NCBI GenBank assembly: GCA_030666865.1
Contig: DAOUWZ010000009.1
Coordinates: 1-40,316, forward strand
Direction of reading: 5' to 3'
Origin: a bacterium
GTDB taxonomy: Bacteria > Patescibacteriota > Patescibacteriia > S139-126
DNA length: 40,316 nucleotides
This document shows positions 34,633 to 40,316 of this stretch, piece by piece. The stretch's first letter is position 1. The number at the start of each line of letters is the position of its first letter. Made by a program: the position numbers and the translations under genes. The notes beneath the pieces were generated by a model, which made no database searches, was not told the DNA's origin, and worked only from the letters and a program-made list of their open reading frames with translations.

Positions 34633-35047
34633 AGAAAATAGACAATTGCCCCACGGTTTTAGCAATCTTTTTCCTTTTAGTATTAATAATATCTATTAAT
34701 AACCAAGGAAAAGTATCATTCAAAACCGAATTAACCGCCTTTCTCAACTCCTCAATATCTCTATCAATTAAATCATTTTCAGTAATAAAAATATGCGGAG
34801 TAGGGTGCTGACTATAAAAACCCACTAAATAATCAATTAATGGCTTTTTGCCAATTCTTTCCTGCTTTTCACTGATTAATATATTTAATACTTTTGGACA
34901 AATATTGTGATTCACAATGGCACAATATCCTCGTGCCAACATATTGAAATTAAATTTTTTTAAATCAGCTTTAGTAATTTTAATTCCGGGGACAGGATTT
35001 TGCCAGTAGTAATCATATATTTTATCAACGAAAATACTTTTTTTCAA
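34631..35047 (-). CDS. Small protein with internal duplication, unknown function
   Basis: 138 aa. Two halves are similar: IYDYYWQNPVPGIKITKADLKKF (residues ~10-32) and LVGFYSQHPTPHIFITENDLIDR (~73-95), each followed by a helical stretch. No signal peptide or membrane helix. No known family is recognised. It is transcribed toward rpsO but isolated from it by tandem terminators. The start ATG at 35047 has AGGAG-like AAATCGGAGGTATATT just upstream, a good ribosome-binding site. Confidence 0.7.
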   Translation of the reverse strand: MKKSIFVDKIYDYYWQNPVPGIKITKADLKKFNFNMLARGYCAIVNHNICPKVLNILISEKQERIGKKPLIDYLVGFYSQHPTPHIFITENDLIDRDIEELRKAVNSVLNDTFPWLLIDIINTKRKKIAKTVGQLSIF

Positions 35048-35458
35048 AATATACCTCCGATTTTTAATTTACCATCTGTTTATTAAAACATTTATTTCAT
35101 AAAAAGTCAAACAAATAAACCTACATTCTAAGTGTAAGTGCATATTCTAAAACAAATAAATTTAATAAATAATACATTTTAAACCAGATTCGCCCCTCTG
35201 CCTGCCCGCCGTATTGGAGGGACAAGGGGGAATTCCTGCCTGCCGGCAGGCAGGAAAGGGGGTTTTGGAGGTTGTTTAACATTACTTAACCCCCTAAATC
35301 CCCCTTAACAGGGGGACTTACCTAGTTCAATATTTTACTAATATTAATAAATAATTACGCATATAATTATTATGCACTTAGTGTAGAATTTAAAAATTTT
35401 CTACTCTTATCTATTATCTATCCTGATATTTACTTTTCTGAAAAAGTGTCGTAAAATT
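35048..35458. other. Gene-free region with a cluster of G/C-run repeats
   Basis: No ORF seen. AT-rich flanks surround 35190-35325, which holds CTGCCTGCCCGCCG, GGAGGGACAAGGGGGAATT, the R2 palindrome, GGAAAGGGGGTTTTGGAGG and AACCCCCTAAATCCCCC. These C- and G-runs can pair with each other into larger hairpins. Divergent promoters for the 138-aa gene and the recombinase must lie in the flanks. Confidence 0.6.
35235..35254. repeat. R2 palindromic repeat, copy 5
   Basis: Perfect CCTGCCTGCCGGCAGGCAGG flanked by GAATT and AAAG, at the centre of the G/C-run cluster. Confidence 0.9.
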
Positions 35459-36451
35459 ATGACAATGGCAAAAAACAATTCTGAAAAACGAATATCCAGA
35501 TTAGGTTCTTTGGGAAAATACGCCCAAGATTTTTTAGATTACTTAGAAATTGAAAAAGGCCGATCCTTAAGAACTAAAAGGAATTATAGCTTTTATTTAT
35601 TAAGATTTTTTACCTGGCTTGATAAAAAAAATCTTAAACCATCAGACATTACTTTGCCAAAAATAAAACAATTTCGCTTATGGTTAAACAGACAAACAGA
35701 CAGTAAGGGCAATCCTTTGAAAAAAAGTACGCAAAATTATCATCTGATAGCCTTGAGGTCATTTTTGAAATATATGGCCAAAAATGATATCAAAATTTTA
35801 ACCGCGGAAAAAATTGAATTAGCTAAAACACCAGACAGGCAAATTGATTTTTTAGAAGGCGAAGACTTAGAACGGCTTTTAGAAGCGCCATGGCAAATAA
35901 AAATAAAAAAAATAATCCAGAATAGAGATAAAGCGATTTTAGAAATGCTTTTTTCAACTGGCTTGCGTGTCTCCGAACTAGCTAGTCTGAAAAAAGAAGA
36001 TATTAATTTGAAAAAAGATGAATTTACTATACAAGGCAAGGGCGGAAAAACTAGAATTATTTTTATTTCCAATCAAGCCAAATACTGGCTGAAAAAATAT
36101 TTAGATTTGAGAAAAGATATGGATCCAGCCCTGTTTATCGGGCATGATCGGGCAAAATCAGCCAGAAATAAAACCAATGAAAAAATAAATAATAACCTAA
36201 CTCCCAGAAGTATTGAAAGAACTATAAAAAAATACGCTCGCGTAGCCGGTATCACCAAAAAAGTAACTCCTCATACTATGAGACATTCATTTGCAACTGA
36301 CCTTTTGCAAAATGGCGCTGACATCAGGTCAGTTCAGGCTATGCTCGGACACGCTTCTATAACCACTACTCAAATTTATACGCATATCACCAATAAACAA
36401 CTAAAACAGATTCACCAAACCTTTCATGGCAATCAAAGAAAAGGTAAGTAA
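35459..36451 (+). CDS. Xer-type tyrosine recombinase
   Basis: 330 aa. The N-terminal SAM-like DNA-binding domain is at ~20-120 (FLDYLEIEKGRSLRTKRNY). The catalytic domain has Arg170 in STGLRVSEL, Lys in GKGGKTR, His272/Arg275 in HTMRHSFATDLL, His298 in LGHASITTTQIYTH and Tyr307 as nucleophile. The full catalytic set is present. It probably resolves chromosome dimers at a dif site (XerC/D role), as expected of a lone housekeeping Xer in small genomes. The nearby tRNAs and mobile element leave open an integrase role. Its stop codon lies inside a 32-bp palindrome. Confidence 0.9.
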   Translation: MTMAKNNSEKRISRLGSLGKYAQDFLDYLEIEKGRSLRTKRNYSFYLLRFFTWLDKKNLKPSDITLPKIKQFRLWLNRQTDSKGNPLKKSTQNYHLIALRSFLKYMAKNDIKILTAEKIELAKTPDRQIDFLEGEDLERLLEAPWQIKIKKIIQNRDKAILEMLFSTGLRVSELASLKKEDINLKKDEFTIQGKGGKTRIIFISNQAKYWLKKYLDLRKDMDPALFIGHDRAKSARNKTNEKINNNLTPRSIERTIKKYARVAGITKKVTPHTMRHSFATDLLQNGADIRSVQAMLGHASITTTQIYTHITNKQLKQIHQTFHGNQRKGK

Positions 36452-36475
36452 TTAATTACGTAATTAATTACTTAC
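36444..36475. repeat. 32-bp perfect palindrome spanning the recombinase stop codon
   Basis: The arm GTAAGTAATTAATTAC is followed directly by its reverse complement. The palindrome begins in the last codons of the recombinase gene. No T run follows, so it is a weak terminator and could equally be a binding site. Confidence 0.85.
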
Positions 36476-36595
36476 ATCTATTGACTTAATAGTAGTTTTT
36501 TAGTATTTTAAAAAAGCTTATATTTAACATTTAACAATTTATTTATCAATAGTTGTTGATTATTAATGTTAGTTATTCGCGAAAGATGTGCCCTG

Positions 36596-36619
36596 GCACG
36601 TCGCTCGCGAGCGACGTGC
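36596..36619. repeat. 24-bp perfect GC-rich palindrome
   Basis: GCACGTCGCTCG joined to CGAGCGACGTGC, perfectly symmetric and strongly GC-rich against its surroundings. Its last four bases overlap the acceptor strand of the truncated tRNA-Arg. Confidence 0.9.
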
Positions 36620-36670
36620 CCCTGTAGCTCTCCGCCAGCTGGCGGAGGTAGAGCAACAGCCTTCTAAGCT
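36616..36670 (+). pseudogene. Truncated tRNA-Arg(TCT) with palindromic insertion in the D-loop
   Basis: The 5' acceptor strand GTGCCCC is followed by TG, the D-stem TAGCTC...AGAGCA and the anticodon arm ACAGC-CTTCTAA-GCT with anticodon TCT. The D-loop is enlarged by the 18-bp perfect palindrome CTCCGCCAGCTGGCGGAG (36630-36647), whose centre AGCTGG matches an ordinary D-loop. The T-arm and 3' acceptor strand are missing: the sequence runs into the GIY-YIG ORF instead. An intact, different tRNA-Arg(TCT) follows at 36945. Confidence 0.6.
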
Positions 36671-36678
36671 TAAGAATT

Positions 36679-36936
36679 ATGTATTATGTTTATATATTAT
36701 TACTATCCAACAAGCAACTTTATACAGAATTTTGTGATAATATGGCAAGAAGATACAAAGAACATAAAAATGGTAAAGTAAAATCTACAAAATTAAGAAG
36801 ACCATTAAAACTAATACATTACGAAGCATATATATTAAAGAGTGATGCTATGAGGAGAGAAAAATTTCTTAAAACAACAGAAGGTAAAAAATTGCTAAGA
36901 CAACAATTAAGAAATATTTTAAATAATTTAATATAG
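36679..36936 (+). CDS. Degenerate GIY-YIG-domain protein
   Basis: 85 aa. The pattern YYVYILLLSNKQLYTEF...NMARRYKEHKNGKVKSTKLRRPLKLIHYEAY and the C-terminal MRREKFLKTTEGKKLLRQQL are those of the small UPF0213/YhbQ-like GIY-YIG proteins. The usual LYIG is LYTE here, so the catalytic-core glycine motif is altered and nuclease activity is doubtful. It lies between a truncated tRNA-Arg and an intact tRNA-Arg, so it may be a degraded passenger of a tRNA-targeted insertion. Confidence 0.75.
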   Translation: MYYVYILLLSNKQLYTEFCDNMARRYKEHKNGKVKSTKLRRPLKLIHYEAYILKSDAMRREKFLKTTEGKKLLRQQLRNILNNLI

Positions 36937-36944
36937 TATATTAC

Positions 36945-37019
36945 GCTCCGGTAGTTCAACGGATAGAACACGGGCCTTCTAAGCCTGTAATGGGGGTTCG
37001 ATTCCCTCCCGGAGCACCA
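36945..37019 (+). tRNA. tRNA-Arg (anticodon TCT)
   Basis: Acceptor GCTCCGG pairs with CCGGAGC, discriminator A, and CCA is encoded. The anticodon arm is CGGGC-CTTCTAA-GCCTG and the T-arm contains GGTTCGATTCC. It reads AGA codons. It begins 8 bp after the GIY-YIG stop codon. Confidence 0.95.
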
Positions 37020-38544
37020 TCGTGGTGGCTATGGTGTAACGGTTAACACACCAGTTTGTGGTACTGGTAATGAGGGTTCGATTCCCTCTAGCCACCCCAC
37101 GAGAACGACTCCCTGTTTTGGGAGGCGTTTTTGTTTTATTTATAAGGTCAAATGGAGTTTGCCAGTCAAAAGTTAGCCCATCTGGGAATACTTTTATATT
37201 AATCATCATTGTTTTAATAAGATTAGCCTTATTTTCATAGTTTGCCTCTCTATAAGCTTTTAAAGGTCTGCCTAAAAGTTTAGCTAATTCTTCTATCCTG
37301 TCAAAATCTGATTCCTTAATATTTCTACATCCTTTTAATTCTTCCTCTGCGTATTTAAAATCCATCATAAAGTCCTGCCGCTTTTTATTATATACATCCT
37401 CTGGTATTTTATTTTCTAATCTCATATCCAATAAATTATCAATTTTGGTTTTTATATTTTTAATTCTTAACTCAATACCTTTAGCTCTTTCTTCCATTGC
37501 CAATTCTGATGACTGTTTTAATTTTTTAGCAGCTCTTATCATCGCTTCTACTTGAGTCCTGCTGAACTTAATCTTTTTTAATTCATCTAATATCCAACCC
37601 TCGACTTTATTCTCCAAAATAGTCCTCATTTTGCAATCCTTATTGCGACAGTAATAATAATGATATCTTTTTTTGGCTTTCATGGTTCTTAAACGTTTAC
37701 CACAATAACCACAGAATAATAAATTACTGAATATGTACTTATGAACTCTGGTTCTTGGTATGTAGCGCTGATCCAAAATATTCTGAACCTTATAAAATAA
37801 TTTAATTGGTATTATTGGTTTATGATTACCATTAAATGTTTTACCCTTTACCACCATCAGACCAATATAAAATTTATTTCTCAGTATTCGATCTATCTTG
37901 GTGCCCTGTACCTTATTACCATTGACTGATCGTAGTCCTTTTTTATACATCACCTCTGCTAAATCCTTGAGTGAATATTTTTCTGTAGCATACAATTCAT
38001 AACACTGTTTTACCAAATCTGCTTTCTTAGAGTCAGGCTCTTTTATGCCTGCCCCTTTTGATACATAACCAATGATTGAGTGACCTGTCACACAGAATCC
38101 TTGTTCTAACCTTTTGTATAAACCTTTCTTTGTTTCTTGTGATAAATTGCGAATAAAATCTTGGGCAATAACTATCTTAATGTCGCTCATTAACCTAGAA
38201 CTTCTGTCATTCATTAATATTCCCTCTCTACTAAAATGAATCTCGTAATTCTCTTCATCTAAATTTAGTACTTTTACCCAATCTGACATTGAACGAGAAC
38301 TACGATCTACATCGTGAAATATAATACCTCTAACATCTTTATGTTGTCTTATCTCCTTGAGCATCAAATTAAACTGCTTGCGTCCAGTTTTAGCTGCACT
38401 TTGCACCTCACGAAACTCCTTAACTATTTCCAAACCCTCTTCTTGAGCATACCTTTCGTTAGCTTCCTTTTGTGCTTCTAAGGAAACCCCTGTTTCTTCC
38501 TGATTTTTTGAACTAACCCTGTAATAGCTGAAATATTTATCCAT
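36979..38544 (-). CDS. Large serine recombinase (integrase) whose 3' end runs through tRNA genes
   Basis: 521 aa in the ORF. The N-terminal resolvase domain has YYRVSSKNQ with catalytic Ser11 and the block VDRSSRSMSDW. The Recombinase domain spans ~165-260. The zinc ribbon is CGYCGKRLRTMKAKKRYHYYYCRNKDC (two pairs of Cys). A coiled coil extends ~335-420. The last ~45 residues (from RGVARGNRTLI) are antisense translation of tRNA-His and tRNA-Arg, so the true or ancestral end probably lies around 37110. Large serine recombinases integrate and excise elements without a tyrosine intermediate. The element appears inserted at the 3' side of tRNA-His. Confidence 0.9.
   Translation of the reverse strand: MDKYFSYYRVSSKNQEETGVSLEAQKEANERYAQEEGLEIVKEFREVQSAAKTGRKQFNLMLKEIRQHKDVRGIIFHDVDRSSRSMSDWVKVLNLDEENYEIHFSREGILMNDRSSRLMSDIKIVIAQDFIRNLSQETKKGLYKRLEQGFCVTGHSIIGYVSKGAGIKEPDSKKADLVKQCYELYATEKYSLKDLAEVMYKKGLRSVNGNKVQGTKIDRILRNKFYIGLMVVKGKTFNGNHKPIIPIKLFYKVQNILDQRYIPRTRVHKYIFSNLLFCGYCGKRLRTMKAKKRYHYYYCRNKDCKMRTILENKVEGWILDELKKIKFSRTQVEAMIRAAKKLKQSSELAMEERAKGIELRIKNIKTKIDNLLDMRLENKIPEDVYNKKRQDFMMDFKYAEEELKGCRNIKESDFDRIEELAKLLGRPLKAYREANYENKANLIKTMMINIKVFPDGLTFDWQTPFDLINKTKTPPKTGSRSRGVARGNRTLITSTTNWCVNRYTIATTMVLREGIEPPLQA
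37024..37099 (+). tRNA. tRNA-His (anticodon GTG)
   Basis: The extra G-1 (37024) pairs with C73. Acceptor GTGGCTA pairs with TAGCCAC, the anticodon arm is CCAGT-TTGTGGT-ACTGG, the T-arm contains GGTTCGATTCC, and CCA is encoded. It follows tRNA-Arg by 4 bp and overlaps, in antisense, the serine recombinase ORF. Confidence 0.95.
37106..37138 (+). terminator. Intrinsic terminator of the tRNA-Arg/tRNA-His transcript
   Basis: The stem CTCCC/GGGAG, extended by CG/CG past a mismatch, with loop TGTTTT is followed by TTTTTGTTTTATT. It lies 7 bp after tRNA-His and overlaps the 3' end of the serine recombinase ORF on the other strand. Confidence 0.85.
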
Positions 38545-38597
38545 TGCTTTTGATTACTAATGATTATGTGTGATTTTATAGTATGAGACTTGGTTAT

Positions 38598-38649
38598 GGG
38601 GTGTAAATGGCACACTGAGCAATTATTCTACTCAACCCATTTACACCCC
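38598..38649. repeat. 13-bp inverted repeat upstream of the serine recombinase
   Basis: GGGGTGTAAATGG (38598-38610) and CCATTTACACCCC (38637-38649) are perfect inverted arms. The 26-bp spacer itself contains TGAG/CTCA in inverted order. The site lies ~50 bp before the recombinase ATG and could be an operator, a terminator of the gene upstream, or a recombination site. Confidence 0.8.
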
Positions 38650-38703
38650 TAAAAATTAGTTAACAAAGTTAATGTTGTTAATCGCTTAAAACGCCTCCCC
38701 CTG

Positions 38704-39066
38704 TTACTCATCATCTTTTTCATACTCTTCTAATAATTTATCCTCGATACCAAAACGAGTTTGTAAAGCCTTAAAATATTCAGCAAAACGCAATGGCACA
38801 ATAAAACCCCTATTGGATCTTATTGGATGTATATTTAAGTCCTTGCGGAGTATTGCCCCTACCCTGTGAGCTGATAAACCATATAGCCTTTTGATTTCCT
38901 CCTCCGACATATCGTCATTAAAATACGCCATTGACTTATTACTTCCTATATAGTTATTTTGAAATAAATCATCAAATTTTTTTGCAATATGGCCAACCTT
39001 AATTCCATATTTAGAATTTTCTAAATATCTCTTGTCACGCCATAGTAACAATAAACTGATTAACAC
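38704..39066 (-). CDS. C-terminal part of a mobile-element ATPase, split off by a frameshift
   Basis: 120 aa from a GTG that is unlikely to be a real start. The open frame continues upstream to ~39135, where it is the -1 frame of the 39120-40106 ORF. Read that way it adds IKDYLVQYETTFKQFQ and ~143 residues in total. The sequence has a winged-helix-like region (IAKKFDDLF...LSAHRVGAILRKDL), suited to DNA binding. It is either the second half of a broken gene or the extension produced by frameshifting. Confidence 0.65.
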   Translation of the reverse strand: MLISLLLLWRDKRYLENSKYGIKVGHIAKKFDDLFQNNYIGSNKSMAYFNDDMSEEEIKRLYGLSAHRVGAILRKDLNIHPIRSNRGFIVPLRFAEYFKALQTRFGIEDKLLEEYEKDDE

Positions 39067-39119
39067 TTCGGAGGCGAGACTTGATGATTGAAACTGTTTA
39101 AATGTAGTCTCATACTGAA

Positions 39120-40106
39120 CTAAATAGTCCTTAATTTTTTTGATACTTTTTTATCAATCAATTCAGCAATCATTGCGAGAGACGAGCCTGTCTGCTTTAA
39201 CCTTGGTATATCCAAATCAGCTAAAAGAGTTGACGCTTTCATATCAACCTGATAATGGTCAAAGCGAAACTTCAGTAACCTGTTTCTAATTTTCAACACC
39301 TCTTCATTAAAATTTTTTGGTAATGTCTCAGGTTTTGATAGCTTGTTCAAAGGCATCATATTTTGAGATAGGCACCTACTCTCAAGCGCCTGGTCAGTAA
39401 ATCTTTCGCGTGAAGCCAAAATTTTAGGACCAAACACATCGTAACTCTTAACAATAAATTCACCATCCTTAGATTGCTCAGTTCTAGTAACAGGATACCC
39501 TCTAGTATGCCCAGAGTTTAATATTTTAGTAACATCACTGCGTGCATCAGTAAAACGAAAATCTGCTTCATCAAAAACAAGCGTGCCTTTAAAACAGTCA
39601 ACTAATCTAAATACTGACGCTAGTGAAGTTGACCCTCCAACAAATATCGGCTTATAACAGATATTACCTACAATATCTAAGAATCTAGTTTTTCCAGATC
39701 CAAAATTACCTATTACCCTTAAATAAGGTACAACTTGGAATTGATCAAATAGCCATGTTGTCATTACAAAACAAGCTACTACATCAACAAAGCTACTGTG
39801 TAATTCTACATATGAATTAATGTAAGATTTTATCTCAGAAAAGAGTTGCTTTACCTCACCATACTCACCTATACCAGATGGTAATCTGAGTAGATTGGTT
39901 TTTATTATGTCACTAGACGCTTTTAGTGGCATTATTTTATTTTCGCCATCAATTAAGCTATCGTGATATTTAACAACACCACCCCTAGCGGACGCGAACT
40001 TACTCTCCTTATTTACGGGGTTATAAATATTTTCAACCAATCCATATTTATCAGACTGATAAGTGGTGTAATATTTTTTGTTGTCTTTTTTTTCTTTCTT
40101 AATCAT
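39120..40106 (-). CDS. AAA+ ATPase, helicase/primase-associated type, of an integrated element
   Basis: 328 aa before the stop. It has a Walker A box GNFGSGKTRFLD (about residues 133-144), Walker B GTLVFDEADFRF and a sensor-like GPKILASRERF. Residues 80-130 contain WLFDQFQVVPYLRV. The layout resembles helicase-like ATPases (DUF927/DUF3631-type or primase C-terminal) of phages and integrated plasmids; I cannot choose among them. The ORF ends shortly after an A7 run (39135-39141), and the -1 frame remains open for another ~143 codons, so the full protein is probably ~466 aa. It is part of the mobile element with the serine recombinase. Confidence 0.7.
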   Translation of the reverse strand: MIKKEKKDNKKYYTTYQSDKYGLVENIYNPVNKESKFASARGGVVKYHDSLIDGENKIMPLKASSDIIKTNLLRLPSGIGEYGEVKQLFSEIKSYINSYVELHSSFVDVVACFVMTTWLFDQFQVVPYLRVIGNFGSGKTRFLDIVGNICYKPIFVGGSTSLASVFRLVDCFKGTLVFDEADFRFTDARSDVTKILNSGHTRGYPVTRTEQSKDGEFIVKSYDVFGPKILASRERFTDQALESRCLSQNMMPLNKLSKPETLPKNFNEEVLKIRNRLLKFRFDHYQVDMKASTLLADLDIPRLKQTGSSLAMIAELIDKKVSKKLRTI

Positions 40107-40198
40107 ATAATTTAAGTTAAATGGTTAAATGAATTTACTCAGATTGGTATTTATCATCAAAAATATCTAAAATGAGGCTTAATGGACATTTCGGGGGT

Positions 40199-40316
40199 TT
40201 ATTCTCTCCCTTTCAACAACTCAACTATTACTTTTCTAGCTCTTTTTTCATTAAGCCCTCTATGAACATTAAGTTTACTTTTTAATATATTAAAATATCC
40301 ATCAAGTGAATTAGTA
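40199..40316 (-). CDS. Partial ORF cut by the window edge, unknown
   Basis: This is the last 38 codons of a minus-strand frame ending with TAA at 40199-40201. The translation ends GLNEKRARKVIVELLKGRE. It is basic and helical. It precedes the AAA+ gene by ~90 bp in the same direction and is probably another gene of the integrated element. No family can be named from this fragment. Confidence 0.45.
   Translation of the reverse strand, partial: TNSLDGYFNILKSKLNVHRGLNEKRARKVIVELLKGRE

Noticed and set aside
3660-35330. CRISPR array made of the recurring GC-rich palindromes
   Set aside because: Copies are kilobases apart with no regular spacers, and no cas genes are present.
35459-36451. Xer recombinase as part of the serine-recombinase element
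   Set aside because: It lies on the other side of the tRNA genes, in the opposite direction, and has a housekeeping Xer architecture. Membership cannot be supported.
36979-37110. Recombinase C-terminal tail as a real domain
   Set aside because: The residues RGVARGNRTLI...WCVNRYTI are the antisense reading of two tRNA genes, a well-known source of spurious protein tails.

Overview
The window is AT-rich and compact, with short intergenic gaps filled by small GC-rich palindromes. It carries PrgI/TraC/VirB6-like type IV secretion genes, a giant Cys-rich exported protein, S23-type four-helix-bundle genes and very small versions of housekeeping genes. This combination is typical of Candidate Phyla Radiation (Patescibacteria/Parcubacteria-like) genomes. 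TGA is used as a stop (for example in the VirB6-like gene), so this is not one of the lineages that recode TGA. The finer lineage is an inference and I cannot fix it from sequence alone.

Layout. (1) 50-18231, almost all on the minus strand, is a secretion/cell-surface cluster. In transcription order it holds a membrane protein with thrombospondin-type-3 Ca-binding repeats, a 2478-aa Cys-rich exported protein, a VirB6-like membrane protein, a 469-aa soluble protein translationally coupled to it, an S23 four-helix protein, an acidic 422-aa protein, PrgI, a second S23 protein and a TraC/VirB4 N-terminal-like protein. One Lys/Gly-rich membrane protein (8577-9722) lies on the opposite strand inside the cluster. 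(2) 18656-24535 is housekeeping on the minus strand: ksgA, a TsaC/YrdC protein, an MFS transporter and leuS. The leuS gene carries an RBBP9-like serine hydrolase inserted in its editing region. (3) 24842-26131, plus strand, is a LysM/M23 cell-wall peptidase. (4) 26328-28695, minus strand, is dksA-like, lspA and yifB/comM, preceded by a 680-bp intergenic region that looks like a transcription attenuator plus a DnaA-box/palindrome cluster. (5) 29380-35047, minus strand, holds a 138-aa protein with an internal duplication, rpsO, a NYN nuclease-fold gene, pnp and an anchored hypothetical protein. (6) 35459-37099, plus strand, holds a Xer-type tyrosine recombinase, a truncated tRNA-Arg, a degenerate GIY-YIG protein, and intact tRNA-Arg(TCT) and tRNA-His(GTG). 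(7) 36979-40316, minus strand, is the end of an integrated element abutting tRNA-His. It has a large serine recombinase, an AAA+ helicase-like protein apparently split by a -1 frameshift at an A7 run, and a partial ORF cut by the window edge.

The most notable items are the hydrolase domain inside LeuRS, the attenuator-like leader upstream of dksA-lspA-yifB, the repeated Cys-Gly-Cys architecture of the giant surface protein beside the T4SS genes, and the tRNA-associated mobile region on the right. No CRISPR array, rRNA gene or insertion sequence with a DDE transposase was seen.
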